Part shown: piece after piece, positions 10,224 to 19,526 of the stretch | Position numbering within the stretch: position 1 is the first letter of the stretch | How the letters are laid out: the number at the start of each line of letters is the position of its first letter | NCBI RefSeq assembly: GCF_027158205.1 | Contig: NZ_JAPVLU010000039.1 | Span: forward strand, 29,646-93,645 | Length of the DNA: 64,000 bases | Direction of reading: 5' to 3' | Origin: Streptomyces sp. H39-S7 | Lineage (GTDB): Bacteria > Actinomycetota > Actinomycetes > Streptomycetales > Streptomycetaceae | Made by a program: the position numbers and the translations under genes | Notes under the pieces: generated by a model | Told to the model about the DNA's origin: nothing | The model's database searches: none | Seen by the model: only the letters and a program-made list of their open reading frames with translations

Positions 10224-11234
10224 TCATCTCAGAACGGGGATGATGTGCTCGCCGTAGGCGTCGATGGTCGACTCCTTGGCGTCGTGCATGTCGTAGAGGG
10301 CGAACTGGTCGACGCCCAGCTCGCGGAGGTGTTCGAGCTTGGCGAGGTGCGCCCCGACCGGGCCGAGCAGGCAGAACCGGTCGACGATCTCGTCGGGCAC
10401 GAAGGCGGTGTCGGGATTGCCCGAGCGTCCGTGGTGGGCGTAGTCGTACCCCTGGCGCTGCTCGATGTACGCGGTCAGCTCGTCGGGCACCAGGCCGGAG
10501 TGCTCGCCGTAGCGGGAGACGAGGTCGGCGACGTGGTTGCCGACCATGCCGCCGAACCAGCGGCACTGCTCGCGGGCGTGCGCCAGCTGCTCCTCGCTGC
10601 CGTCCGTGACATAGGCGGGCGCGGCGACGCAGATGGTGATGGCGGACGGGTCGCGGCCGGCGGCGGACGCCGCGTCCCGGACCGCGCGGATCATCCACTC
10701 GGTGAGGAACGGGTCGGCCAGCTGCAGGATGAACCCGTCGGCCTTCTCCCCGGCCAGGGCCAGTGCCTTGGGCCCGTAGGCGGCCATCCAGACCGGCAGC
10801 TTCCCGTTCTCCACCCACGGCAGCCGCATCGGGGTGCCGTCGACGGACGCCTCGCGGCCCTCGGCGAGGTCGCGGATGACGCCGATCGCCTCGCCGACGC
10901 GCGCGAGGGTGTTGGGCTTGCGCCCGGCGACCCGCATGGCCGAGTCGCCGCGCCCGATGCCGCACACCGTGCGGTTGCCGTACATGGAGTTGAGGGTGGC
11001 GAAGGTGGACGCGGTCACTTCCCAGGTGCGGGTGCCGGGGTTGGTGACCATCGGGCCGACGATCAGTTTGCGGGTGTGTTCGAGGATGCGGCTGTAGATG
11101 ACGAAGGGCTCCTGCCAGAGCACGGCGGAGTCGAAGGTCCAGCCGTGGGTGAATCCGTTGCGCTCGGCGCGGCGCATGAGGCCGACGACACCGGAAGCGG
11201 GCGGATCCGTCTGCAGGACGAGGCCGAAGTCCAT
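10224..11234 (-). CDS. LLM-class F420-type oxidoreductase (TIGR03842-like)
   Basis: 336-residue TIM-barrel flavin/F420 oxidoreductase of the luciferase-like superfamily. It begins MDFGLVLQTDPPASGVVGL and has the CGIGRGDSAMR and VWMAAYGPKALALAGEKADG segments typical of the F420-dependent branch. It lies 10 bases downstream of dihydropyrimidinase, in an operon that otherwise lacks a dihydropyrimidine dehydrogenase. Members of this subgroup are repeatedly seen beside hydantoinase/dihydropyrimidinase genes (recalled, not checked). I infer it either reduces a pyrimidine with F420H2 or oxygenates a related ring; the sequence does not decide. Confidence 0.85.
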   Translation of the reverse strand: MDFGLVLQTDPPASGVVGLMRRAERNGFTHGWTFDSAVLWQEPFVIYSRILEHTRKLIVGPMVTNPGTRTWEVTASTFATLNSMYGNRTVCGIGRGDSAMRVAGRKPNTLARVGEAIGVIRDLAEGREASVDGTPMRLPWVENGKLPVWMAAYGPKALALAGEKADGFILQLADPFLTEWMIRAVRDAASAAGRDPSAITICVAAPAYVTDGSEEQLAHAREQCRWFGGMVGNHVADLVSRYGEHSGLVPDELTAYIEQRQGYDYAHHGRSGNPDTAFVPDEIVDRFCLLGPVGAHLAKLEHLRELGVDQFALYDMHDAKESTIDAYGEHIIPVLR

Positions 11235-11244
11235 GGCGCTGCTC

Positions 11245-12657
11245 CTAGATGAGGTACTGACAGGTGCTGCGCGGGGTGTACTGGCCGTGTCCGGCCCGCC
11301 CCACGTACGTGCGGTCGGTGATCACGGGCTCGCCGCGCGACAGGACGGTCTCGACCCGTCCGGTGAGCCGCTTCCCCTCGTACGCCGAGTAGTCGACGTT
11401 CATGTGATGGGTCTCGGCGGAGACGACCTGCTCGGTGTGCGGGTCGTAGATGACGATGTCGGCGTCGGCGCCCGGCGCGATGGTGCCCTTGCGCGGGTAG
11501 AGGCCGAACATCCTGGCCGGGGTGGCGCAGGCGATCTCGATCCAGCGGCGCCGAGTGATCCGGCCGTCCACGACCGCCTGGTGCAGCAGGTCCATACGGT
11601 TCTCGACGCCCGGCAGCCCGTTGGGGATCTTGGAGAAGTCGCCGCGGCCCAGGTCCTTCTGCCCGGTGAAGCAGAACGGGCAGTGGTCGGTGGAGACGAC
11701 CTGCAGGTCGTTGGTGCGCAGCCCCCGCCAGAGCGCCTCCTGGTGCTCCTTGGGGCGCAGCGGTGTGGAGCAGACGTACTTGGCGCCCTCGAAGTCCGGC
11801 TCCGCGAGGTTGTCGGTGGACAGGAAGAGGTACTGCGGACAGGTCTCGCCGAAGACGTTGAGCCCCTTGTCGCGCGCCTGGGCCAGCTCGGCGAGCGCCT
11901 CCTCGGCGGAGACGTGCACGACGTACAGCGGGGAGCCCGCCACCCGCGCCAGCTGGATGGCGCGGTGGGTCGCCTCGGCCTCCAGCAGGGCCTTGCGGAC
12001 CTCGCCGTGGTAGCGGGGGTCGGTACGGCCCGCCGCCAGGGCCTGCTGGACGAGGACGTCGATGGCGATGCCGTTCTCGGCGTGCATCATGATCAGGCCG
12101 CCGTTGCCGGCCGAGCGCTGCATGGCGCGCAGGATCTGGCCGTCGTCGCTGTAGAAGACGCCGGGGTAGGCCATGAAGAGCTTGAAGCTGGTCACGCCCT
12201 CCTCCACCAGGACGTCCATCTCCTTCAGCGTGTCCTCGTTGACGTCCGAGAGGATCATGTGGAAGGCGTAGTCGATGGCGCACTGGGCGTCGGCCTTGGC
12301 GTGCCAGGCGTCCAGACCGGAGCGCAGTGAGTGGCCGACGCTCTGGACCGCGAAGTCCACGATGGTCGTGGTGCCGCCCCAGGCCGCGGCGCGGGTGCCG
12401 GTCTCGAAGGTGTCCGACGCGGCGGTGCCGCCGAACGGCAGCTCCATGTGGGTGTGCGCGTCGACGCCGCCCGGGATGACGTACTTCCCGGCCGCTTCGA
12501 CGATCCGGGCGTCGCCGGTGGTCCAGCTCTCCGCCACGGCGGACTCGTGGGCGGCCAGGGCCACCACCCGGCTGCCCTCGATCAGCACGTCGGCGTGGAT
12601 CTCGTCGGCGGCGGTAATGACGAGGCCGCCGCGGACGACGGTGCGTGGGGTGGTCAT
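11245..12657 (-). CDS. hydA: Dihydropyrimidinase (D-hydantoinase family)
   Basis: Opens 5,6-dihydrouracil or dihydrothymine to N-carbamoyl-beta-amino acids, or hydantoins to carbamoyl amino acids. The 470 residues contain the complete binuclear metal site of cyclic amidohydrolases: H68 and H70 in DAHTHMELPF, the carboxylated Lys near 158 in TSFKLFMAYP, His in MMHAEN and VVHVSAEEA, and Asp in STDHCPF. The start codon overlaps the stop of the aminotransferase gene by four bases (ATGA). With beta-ureidopropionase and the aminotransferase it gives steps two onward of reductive pyrimidine catabolism. Confidence 0.94.
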   Translation of the reverse strand: MTTPRTVVRGGLVITAADEIHADVLIEGSRVVALAAHESAVAESWTTGDARIVEAAGKYVIPGGVDAHTHMELPFGGTAASDTFETGTRAAAWGGTTTIVDFAVQSVGHSLRSGLDAWHAKADAQCAIDYAFHMILSDVNEDTLKEMDVLVEEGVTSFKLFMAYPGVFYSDDGQILRAMQRSAGNGGLIMMHAENGIAIDVLVQQALAAGRTDPRYHGEVRKALLEAEATHRAIQLARVAGSPLYVVHVSAEEALAELAQARDKGLNVFGETCPQYLFLSTDNLAEPDFEGAKYVCSTPLRPKEHQEALWRGLRTNDLQVVSTDHCPFCFTGQKDLGRGDFSKIPNGLPGVENRMDLLHQAVVDGRITRRRWIEIACATPARMFGLYPRKGTIAPGADADIVIYDPHTEQVVSAETHHMNVDYSAYEGKRLTGRVETVLSRGEPVITDRTYVGRAGHGQYTPRSTCQYLI

Positions 12658-13985
12658 GGCCTGCCTCCGGCGAGTTTGTCCTGGGTCAGCCTGAGCGCGT
12701 CCTCGAGGGCGCTCGCGCCCTCTTCCGCCTCGGCGACGCTGAGTGTCAGCGGCGGTGCGATGCGCAGCGCGTTTCCACCGCGGCCGCCCTTGCCGATCAG
12801 CAGCCCGAACTCGCGGGCCGCCTCCAGGACCAGGCTCGCGGCCTGCGCCGACGGTTCGCCGGTGGCGGGTTCGACGAGTTCGACGCCGAGCATCAGCCCC
12901 CGGCCGCGGACCTCGCGGACGATCGGCAGCGCGGCGCTGATCGCCTCCAGCCGGGACTTGAGCAGCCCGCCGACCCGGCGGGCGTTGCCCTGCAGATCGT
13001 GGTCGACGAGGTACGTCAGGTTGGCCAGCGCTCCCGCGGTGGTGATCGGGCTGCCGCCGAAGGTGGAGATGGAGTTCGCGGTCAGGCAGTTCATGACCTC
13101 GGCGCGGGCCACGACGCCGCCCATGGACATCCCGTTGCCGATGCCCTTGGCGAAGGTCAGGATGTCCGGCGGGCCGGCCTGGTCGTGGGCCTGCCAGCCC
13201 CAGAAGTGGTCGCCCGTCCGGCCCCAGCCGGTCTGCACCTCGTCGCTGATCCACAGGATGCCGTGCCGGTCCAGGACCCGCTTGAACGCGGCCAGCAGCC
13301 CGTCCGGGCCGGAGGTGAAGCCGCCGACGCCCTGGATCGGCTCCGCGATCAGCGCCGCGACGCTGCCGTTCGCCTGGCCGAGGATGTCCTCCAGGTCCGC
13401 GACGCACGCGGCGGTGAAGGCCGCGTCGTCCAGGTGCGCGTACGGGCCCCGGGTGCGGACGCCGCCGTGCACGTACAGCGTCTGCAGCGGGGAGAGGCTG
13501 GTGGGCGACCAGGCTGAGTTGCCGGTGATGCCGATCGAGGTGAAGGAGCGGCCGTGGTAGCTGTTGCGCAGCGCCAGGACCTGGTTCGAGCGGCGGTGGG
13601 TGGTGGCGAGCAGCAGGGCGGTGTCGTTCGCCTCGGTGCCGGAGGTGGTGAAGAAGACCCGGGCGTCCGGGATGCCGGACAGCCGGGCGATCCGCTCGGC
13701 CAGGTCGACGGCCTGACGGCTCAGGTAGAGCGTCGAGGAGTGCAGGATCCTCCCGGCCTGCTCGGTGATGGCGGCGGTGACCTCGGGGAGGGCGTGCGCG
13801 GTCATCGTGGTCAGGATGCCGCCGAAGAAGTCGAGGTAGCGGTTGCCCTCGGCATCCCAGACGTGGCGGCCCTGGCCGTGGGTGATCTCGATGGGCTCGT
13901 CGTAGTACGTGGCCACCCAGTCGGGCATGACGGCACGGTGGCGGGCGTGCAGGGGGGAATGCAGGTTCTCGGTCACGGTTGCCAT
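12654..13985 (-). CDS. Class III aminotransferase, probably beta-alanine/3-aminoisobutyrate
   Basis: PLP enzyme of the AGXT2/4-aminobutyrate group, 443 residues. Visible are TSGTEANDTALL (phosphate-binding), the WISDEVQTGWGRTG segment with the Asp that binds the pyridine nitrogen, and the Schiff-base Lys in TFAKGIGNGMSMGG. It sits between beta-ureidopropionase (5 bases upstream) and dihydropyrimidinase (4-base overlap). That context predicts it removes the amino group of beta-alanine or 3-aminoisobutyrate, the pathway end products, giving malonate or methylmalonate semialdehyde. The substrate is inferred from context. Confidence 0.9.
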   Translation of the reverse strand: MATVTENLHSPLHARHRAVMPDWVATYYDEPIEITHGQGRHVWDAEGNRYLDFFGGILTTMTAHALPEVTAAITEQAGRILHSSTLYLSRQAVDLAERIARLSGIPDARVFFTTSGTEANDTALLLATTHRRSNQVLALRNSYHGRSFTSIGITGNSAWSPTSLSPLQTLYVHGGVRTRGPYAHLDDAAFTAACVADLEDILGQANGSVAALIAEPIQGVGGFTSGPDGLLAAFKRVLDRHGILWISDEVQTGWGRTGDHFWGWQAHDQAGPPDILTFAKGIGNGMSMGGVVARAEVMNCLTANSISTFGGSPITTAGALANLTYLVDHDLQGNARRVGGLLKSRLEAISAALPIVREVRGRGLMLGVELVEPATGEPSAQAASLVLEAAREFGLLIGKGGRGGNALRIAPPLTLSVAEAEEGASALEDALRLTQDKLAGGRP

Positions 13986-13990
13986 GACGA

Positions 13991-14833
13991 TCAGGCCTCC
14001 GTGAGGTCGCCGTAGGCGTCCGGCCTGCGGTCCCGGTAGAACGCCCACTGCTGGCGCACCTCGTCGATCAGGTCGAAGTCCAGGTCCCGGACGACCAGCT
14101 CCTCCTTGGTGTCGGACGCGACGTCGCCGACGAACTGCCCGCGCGGGTCGACGAAGTAGCTGGTGCCGTAGAAGTCGTTGTCGCCGTACTCCTCCTGGCC
14201 CACCCGGTTGATGGCTGCGATGAAGTACTCATTGGCGACGGCGGCGGCGGGCTGCTCCAGCTGCCACAGGTAGCCGGACAGGCCGCGCGAGGTCGCGGAC
14301 GGGTTGTAGACGAGCTGGGCGCCGGCCAGCCCCAGGGCGCGCCAGCCCTCCGGGAAGTGCCGGTCGTAGCAGATGTAGACGCCGATCCTGCCGACCGCGG
14401 TGTCGAAGATCGGCCAGCCGAGGTTGCCGGGCTTGAAGTAGAACTTCTCCCAGAACCCCTTGACCTGCGGGATGTGGTGCTTGCGGTACTTGCCGAGGTA
14501 GGTACCGTCGGCGTCGATGACCGCGGCGGTGTTGTAGTAGAAGCCGGACTGCTCGACCTCGTACACGGGGACGACGATCACCATGCCGGTCTCGCGGGCG
14601 AGCGCTTGCATCCGCTGGACGGTGGGTCCGTCGGGGACCGGTTCGGCCCACCGGTAGTGCTCCGCCTCCTGGACCTGGCAGAAGTAGGGGGCGTTGAACA
14701 CCTCCTGGAAGCCGATGACCTTGGCACCCTGGGCGGCGGCGGCCCTGGCGTACTCCTCGTGCTTGGCGATCATCGATTCGGTGTCACCGGTCCAGGTCGC
14801 CTGGACGAGCGCGGCACGTACGACGTTGCTCAT
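13991..14833 (-). CDS. Beta-ureidopropionase (nitrilase superfamily)
   Basis: Hydrolyses N-carbamoyl-beta-alanine or N-carbamoyl-3-aminoisobutyrate to the amino acid, CO2 and ammonia. It has 280 residues with the nitrilase catalytic triad: Glu in GFQEVFNAPYF, Lys in KYRKHHIPQ and Cys in YICYDRHFPEGWR. The segment GFWEKFYFKPGN is typical of beta-alanine synthases and related carbamoyl-putrescine hydrolases. First gene of the seven-gene operon; the 14-bp palindrome at 14866-14879 lies 33 bases before its start codon. A GAGGAGC ribosome site precedes the ATG. Confidence 0.92.
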   Translation of the reverse strand: MSNVVRAALVQATWTGDTESMIAKHEEYARAAAAQGAKVIGFQEVFNAPYFCQVQEAEHYRWAEPVPDGPTVQRMQALARETGMVIVVPVYEVEQSGFYYNTAAVIDADGTYLGKYRKHHIPQVKGFWEKFYFKPGNLGWPIFDTAVGRIGVYICYDRHFPEGWRALGLAGAQLVYNPSATSRGLSGYLWQLEQPAAAVANEYFIAAINRVGQEEYGDNDFYGTSYFVDPRGQFVGDVASDTKEELVVRDLDFDLIDEVRQQWAFYRDRRPDAYGDLTEA

Positions 14834-14865
14834 GAGCAGCTCCTCTGACGTGGCATCACGTCCGG

Positions 14866-14904
14866 TCTACGCACGTAGATTCCGGCCGTGTGGAAGAACG
14901 TAGA
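14866..14904. promoter_or_regulatory. Palindrome TCTACGCACGTAGA upstream of the pyrimidine operon
   Basis: A 14-bp inverted repeat, arms TCTACG and CGTAGA around CA, lies at 14866-14879. An extra half-site CGTAGA is at 14899-14904. They lie 33 to 71 bases upstream of the beta-ureidopropionase start, where an operator for the operon would be expected. No regulator gene is adjacent, so the cognate protein is unknown. Confidence 0.5.
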
Positions 14905-15034
14905 AGCGCCCTACCCGCTCTGGCAAGACCGCTACCGTTACTTGACCGGGACGATCAGGTTTCCCGCACGGGCGGGGCAACCGGCGGCAGCTCCGCCATG
15001 CCGGCGCGCCCTCCCGCGGATGGTTGCCGCCGGT

Positions 15035-16477
15035 TCACCGGTCCGGCAGGCCCACCCGGCGCAGAGCGGCCGCGAGGTCGCGGCGGCGGGGCCGGGAGAT
15101 CGCGGCGGCGGCTTCCAGGAGCGGCGCGGCGAGGCCGGGGTGCTCCCGGGCGACGGCCGCGGCCTCCTCGGGCAGCCGGGTCCCGGCCACGGCGGCCAGC
15201 AGCGTTCCGGCCTCCGCGCCCCCGTCCTCCTCATACAGCGCGGCCGCCAGGGCCGCGACCTCGGCGGCGGGGCGGGCCGCGGCCTGGCGCAGCAGGGTGC
15301 GGCAGTCGTCCGCGCGATCCGCCCGGGCCAGGGCGGCCGCGGCGGCGGCCAGCCGGTCCGGGGGCAGGACGGCGACCTCCCACAGCAGCGTCGCGACATC
15401 CGCCGCGAGCCCGGCGCGTTCCAGCTCGCGCGCCAGCACCGGCAGCGCGGCGGCCGGCCCGGCCGCCGCCTCGCACAGCACCACGTACGCCTCCCCGCCG
15501 CGCCCGGCGCGGCGCAGACCGCCCAGCCGGGCCGCCTCGCCGCGGGCCTGCGCCTGCCGCGGACCGGCGTCCGACGGGACGTCGGCGACCGGTGGCGGCG
15601 CCTGCTCGGCGGTGATGCCGGCGAAACGCGCACCGCGCGGGGCGCGACCGGCCGGGCGGGGCGGCTGGGGCGCCGGGGACCCCTGCGGCGTCGCATCGTC
15701 CGCTGCGGGCCCTTCGTCGAACGTCGTCGCGAACCGCGCGCCGCGCGGGCGCGCACCGCTACGGCGCCCGGTCGGTGCGGCAGGTGCGACGGGCACGGCC
15801 GCCTCCACGTCGTCGGCCGGCTCCGGTGCGGAACCCCGCTCCTGTGCGCCCGCCGGCTCCGGCGCCCTCGGGAGGAACCAGCCGTCCGGCGCGGGGGAAC
15901 GCCGCGCGGTGGACCGGTCGCCGAAGGGCTCTCCGGCGTGACGTGCCTCGACCGCGTCCAGCCGGGCCTGCAGCTCCGCACACCGCGCACCCGCGCGTTC
16001 CCGGTCGTCGCGGGCCCAGGCGAGGGCGTTGGCGAGGCGTCCCGCCGTCACCGAGCCGGGATCGCCGCCCGTTCCCGCGTATTCGTCCACCGCGTACACC
16101 GCCGCCCGTTCGCGCAGGACCGCGTCATGGCGTTCGCGGAGCATCGCGTTCAGCCGGGAGCGCAGCGCCGTCCCGCTGCCGGGTGCCGCGTCCCGGCCTG
16201 CCGCGGCGGCCCGGTACAGCCGCTGGGCGCGGCCGACGTCGGCCGGGTCGACCGGTGTGCCCCGCAGGGCTGCCAGGTCGTGCAGGACGGCATGCACCAC
16301 GTCCCAGGGCGCCAGTTCCACACCCGCCTCGTACGCGTTCACCCCCGCCGGATCGCGCCGCGCCAGGGCGCCGTACCAGCCGGGCGCGTCCCCCAGGCCG
16401 GCGACCAGCTCCCGGAAGTGTTCGGTGAACTCCCGTGTCGCACCGGCCAGTTCACTTGCGGCGCCGCGCTGTGTCAT
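15035..16477 (-). CDS. Alanine/arginine-rich protein of unknown function
   Basis: 480 residues, no function recognised. The N-terminal 180 residues are helical with an ordered pattern, the middle (about 190-310) is Pro/Ala/Arg-rich and probably disordered, and the C-terminal 160 residues are alanine-rich helices resembling a repeat solenoid. The heptapeptide PRGARFA occurs twice in the linker, about 40 residues apart, each followed by an acidic segment. No signal peptide or membrane helix. Streptomyces proteins of this type are sometimes labelled tegument-like purely by composition; I give that no weight. It is divergent from the SecD-like lipoprotein gene. Confidence 0.7.
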   Translation of the reverse strand: MTQRGAASELAGATREFTEHFRELVAGLGDAPGWYGALARRDPAGVNAYEAGVELAPWDVVHAVLHDLAALRGTPVDPADVGRAQRLYRAAAAGRDAAPGSGTALRSRLNAMLRERHDAVLRERAAVYAVDEYAGTGGDPGSVTAGRLANALAWARDDRERAGARCAELQARLDAVEARHAGEPFGDRSTARRSPAPDGWFLPRAPEPAGAQERGSAPEPADDVEAAVPVAPAAPTGRRSGARPRGARFATTFDEGPAADDATPQGSPAPQPPRPAGRAPRGARFAGITAEQAPPPVADVPSDAGPRQAQARGEAARLGGLRRAGRGGEAYVVLCEAAAGPAAALPVLARELERAGLAADVATLLWEVAVLPPDRLAAAAAALARADRADDCRTLLRQAAARPAAEVAALAAALYEEDGGAEAGTLLAAVAGTRLPEEAAAVAREHPGLAAPLLEAAAAISRPRRRDLAAALRRVGLPDR

Positions 16478-16671
16478 CGCTGTTGCCTCTCCGCCCCCGC
16501 CCCGGAGGCATGCGATCCCGTCGTCGCATTCGACACCCTGTGTGTTACGGGACGGCTACGGGGAGTTTTCGTCCGCGCGCCGCGGAAGCCCCAACTGCCG
16601 TACGCGGCAGGCTGGTCACGGGGTGCCGATTCCTCTGCGCGGGCACCTGCCGGTCCGCGAGACTGGCCGTT

Positions 16672-17589
16672 ATGCGTCCTCTCCGCACGATCCGCACGAT
16701 TCCCCGCGCGGTCGCCACCACCGCCGCCCTGACCACCGCTGCCGTGCTCGTCATGAGCACCGCGCTGACCGGGTGTTCCGACTCCTCGGACACGAAGGAC
16801 GGCAAAGCCACGTCACCGCTGCTGTCCGGTCCGAGCCGCACGGCCGCCTCCGGCGGCGCCACCACTCCCGCCTCCGGCCGCACCACCGCCACCTACACCC
16901 CGCGCTCGGCGCCGGGCGACGAGGCGTTGCGGCGCACCGCGGACCTGCTGCGGACCAGGGCCGCGGCCATGGGGCTGAAGGACGCGCGGATCGAGGTGCG
17001 CGGCGGCACGATCACCGTCACGACCCCCGGCGACACCGGGGAGCGGCTGCGGCAGCTGGCCGCCACGGCCGAGCTGGGGTTCCGGCCGGTGCTGGGCTCC
17101 GACGCCACCGTCTCCCCCGAGCTGCAGGCGAGGTTCGCCGCCTACGACTGCAAGGCGCCGCTCACCACGGCGGCGGTGTCCCCCGCCGACCCGACGATCG
17201 CCTGCGACAAGGCGGGGCCGCCGGTGAAGTACGCACTCGGTGCCGCCGCCCTCACCGGCCGGGACGTGACCAGCGCCAAGGCGGCGTTCGACGCGCAGCT
17301 CGGCAACGGCTGGATGGTGAACCTCGAGCTCACCACGGCGGGCGGCGCGAAGTTCGCCCAGCTGACGGGCACCCTGGCCCAGCAGCAGTCGCCCGCCAAC
17401 CAGATCGGGATCCTGCTCGACCGCACGGTGCTCTCCGCGCCCTCCGTCTCCCAGTCCATCACCGGCGGCAAGGTCCAGATCAGCGGCCACCTCACCCGGA
17501 CCTCCGCCGAGGACCTGGCCGCCCAGATCAGCTCGGGGACGCTGCCCGTCGAGCTGACCGTCTCCGAGGTCACCCGCTTCCCCTCCTGA
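16672..17589 (+). CDS. Lipoprotein with a SecD P1-head-like domain
   Basis: 305 residues. An N-terminal lipoprotein signal ends in the lipobox LTGC with the lipid Cys at 35. After a Ser/Thr/Gly linker comes a region matching the periplasmic/extracytoplasmic part of SecD: GRDVTSAKAAFD, then GILLDRTVLSAPSVSQSI and SGTLPVELTV. None of SecD's later transmembrane helices is present, so this is a free-standing P1 module tethered outside the membrane. A role helping secretion or folding at the membrane face is inference. The start was set at 16672, just before the signal peptide; the upstream in-frame stretch is Arg-rich and unlikely. Confidence 0.82.
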   Translation: MRPLRTIRTIPRAVATTAALTTAAVLVMSTALTGCSDSSDTKDGKATSPLLSGPSRTAASGGATTPASGRTTATYTPRSAPGDEALRRTADLLRTRAAAMGLKDARIEVRGGTITVTTPGDTGERLRQLAATAELGFRPVLGSDATVSPELQARFAAYDCKAPLTTAAVSPADPTIACDKAGPPVKYALGAAALTGRDVTSAKAAFDAQLGNGWMVNLELTTAGGAKFAQLTGTLAQQQSPANQIGILLDRTVLSAPSVSQSITGGKVQISGHLTRTSAEDLAAQISSGTLPVELTVSEVTRFPS

Positions 17590-17602
17590 GGGAAGGGAGG
17601 GG
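17580..17602. terminator. Weak hairpin between convergent genes
   Basis: CCCCTCC (17580-17586) pairs with GGAGGGG (17596-17602) around a 9-base loop. It covers the stop of the SecD-like gene and abuts the 3' end of the gamma-glutamyltransferase gene. With no T run and a 7-bp stem, it is at best a shared weak terminator. Confidence 0.35.
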
Positions 17603-17604
17603 CG

Positions 17605-19428
17605 TCAGCCCGTGCGGCTCGGGCGGACCACCATCGCCGATCCGCCGCCGCGGCGCGTCGTCTCGGCCGCGGCGAGCCAGCGGCCGTCGGGCAGCCGCTG
17701 GATGCCGGTGGCCGCGCCGATCTCCGGGTTCTGCGTGAAGACGTGGCCGAGCGCTTCGAGCTGCGTCCTGGTCGCACTGGTGAACAGGGCCGGTTCGAGC
17801 TCGGTCGCCGCCGCGTTGCGCTGACTGGCGCGCGGCGCGGCGATCGCGTCGACGAGCTGCAGCCCGCGGTCGACGTGCTCGGTGAGGACCTGCAGCACGG
17901 TGGTGATGATCGTGGAGCCGCCGGGCGAGCCGAGCGCGAACGCGGGGCGGCCGTCCTTCAGCACGATCGTCGGGGAGATCGAGGAGCGCGGGCGCTTGCC
18001 GGGGCCGGGCAGGTTCGGGTCGTGGACGGCCGGGTTGGCGGGAGCGAAGGAGAAGTCCGTCAGTTCGTTGTTGAGCAGGAAGCCGCGGCCGGGGACGACG
18101 ATGCCGCTGCCGCCGGTCTGCTCGATGGTGAGGGTGTACGCGACGACGTTGCCCCACTTGTCGGCGACGGTCAGGTGCGTGGTGTTCTCACCCTCGTACG
18201 TCGTCGGCGCGGCCGTGCCGGTGCCCGCGCAGGCGGCCGGGTGGCGCGGGTCGCCCGGGGCGAGCGGGCTGGTAAGCACCGCGTCGTCCTTGATGAGGCA
18301 GCCGCGCGAGTCCGCGTAGCGCTGCGAGAGCAGGCCGCTGGTCGGGACGTCCTCGAAGGCCGGGTCGCCGAGCCAGCGCCCGCGGTCGGCGAAGGCGATC
18401 CGGCTCGCCTCGATGTAGCGGTGCAGGTACTGGGCGTCGGTGGCCTGGCCCGGGGAGAGGCCGGCCCGCTCCATGATGTTGAGCGCCTCACCGACCGTCG
18501 TACCGCCCGACGAGGACGGTGCGATCGAGTAGACGTCGTAGCCGCGGTAGGAGACCCGGGTGGGGGCCTGCCGCTTGGCCGCGTAGCCTCGCAGGTCCGC
18601 TGCGGTCAGATCGCCGGGGCGCACCACGCGGGTGGCCTTCGGGTCGACCGGGGGGTTGCGGACCGTCTTGACGATGTCCGCGCCGATGTCCCCCTGGTAG
18701 ATCGCTCCGACGCCCTTCCTGCCCAGCTCCTGGTAGGTGCGGGCCAGGTCGGGGTTGGTGAGGGTGGAGCCGACCACGGGCGCGGCGCCGTTCGGCAGGA
18801 AGAGCTTCGCGGTGGCCGGGAAGTCCTGGAAGCGCACCTTGTTCGCCGCGGTCTGCGAGCGGAAGGTCTCGTCGACGGTGAAGCCGTCGCGTGCGATCCG
18901 CTCGGCGGGCCTGAGCACCTGCGCCAGCGGCCGGCTGCCCCAGCTGTCGAGTGCGGTGGCCCAGGTCGCGGGGGTGCCGGGGGTGCCGACGCTCAGGCCG
19001 CTGGTGACCGCGTCGGCGAACGGCAGCGGCTTGCCGTTCTCCTGGAAGAGCGTCTCGGTGGCGCTCTTCGGCGCGGTCTCCCGGCCGTCGATCGTGAACA
19101 CCTTGTGCAGCTTGGCGTTGTAGTAGACGAAGTACCCGCCGCCCCCGACGCCCGCCGAGTACGGCTCGGTCACGCCGAGCGCGGCGGCGGTGGCCACCGC
19201 CGCGTCCACGGCGTTGCCGCCCTGGCGCAGCACCTCGATGCCGGCCGCCGAGGCGTCCGCGTCCACACTGGAGACCGCGCCCCCGTAACCGGCTGCGACC
19301 GGCACCTTGGCCGGTTTCGCCCGCAGATCCTCCGGGGCCGACTGAGCCGGCGGGGCCGCGGCTCCGACCGTGACGACAGCGGCCGTGGCGGCCAGCAGTG
19401 ACAACCTCCGGGCGGCGGGGAGACGCAT
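17605..19428 (-). CDS. ggt: Secreted gamma-glutamyltransferase
   Basis: Transfers or hydrolyses gamma-glutamyl groups outside the cell. 607 residues from an ATG with GGAGG eight bases upstream. The N-terminal 30 residues are a signal peptide ending near PAQSA. The autocleavage Thr is in the NTTHLTVADKWGNVVA segment; downstream lie the GSGIVVPGRGFLLNNEL and GSPGGSTIITTVLQ motifs of the small subunit. It is a full-length member, unlike the leaderless paralogue at 1732-3519. Likely role: use of extracellular glutathione or glutamyl peptides. Confidence 0.93.
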   Translation of the reverse strand: MRLPAARRLSLLAATAAVVTVGAAAPPAQSAPEDLRAKPAKVPVAAGYGGAVSSVDADASAAGIEVLRQGGNAVDAAVATAAALGVTEPYSAGVGGGGYFVYYNAKLHKVFTIDGRETAPKSATETLFQENGKPLPFADAVTSGLSVGTPGTPATWATALDSWGSRPLAQVLRPAERIARDGFTVDETFRSQTAANKVRFQDFPATAKLFLPNGAAPVVGSTLTNPDLARTYQELGRKGVGAIYQGDIGADIVKTVRNPPVDPKATRVVRPGDLTAADLRGYAAKRQAPTRVSYRGYDVYSIAPSSSGGTTVGEALNIMERAGLSPGQATDAQYLHRYIEASRIAFADRGRWLGDPAFEDVPTSGLLSQRYADSRGCLIKDDAVLTSPLAPGDPRHPAACAGTGTAAPTTYEGENTTHLTVADKWGNVVAYTLTIEQTGGSGIVVPGRGFLLNNELTDFSFAPANPAVHDPNLPGPGKRPRSSISPTIVLKDGRPAFALGSPGGSTIITTVLQVLTEHVDRGLQLVDAIAAPRASQRNAAATELEPALFTSATRTQLEALGHVFTQNPEIGAATGIQRLPDGRWLAAAETTRRGGGSAMVVRPSRTG

Positions 19429-19526
19429 GCGGTTTCCTCCAGTCAAGGGCGGTCCGCGCAGCCTAACTTGGGCACGTCGCTTCCGTCAGGAGCGCGTTCG
19501 GTCGAACACCGCTACGATGCCCGGCC

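Noticed and set aside
14888..16732. Very long plus-strand reading frame opposite the alanine-rich gene
   Set aside because: Pro/Arg/Gly composition typical of an antisense shadow in GC-rich DNA; the minus-strand frame has helical protein-like sequence.
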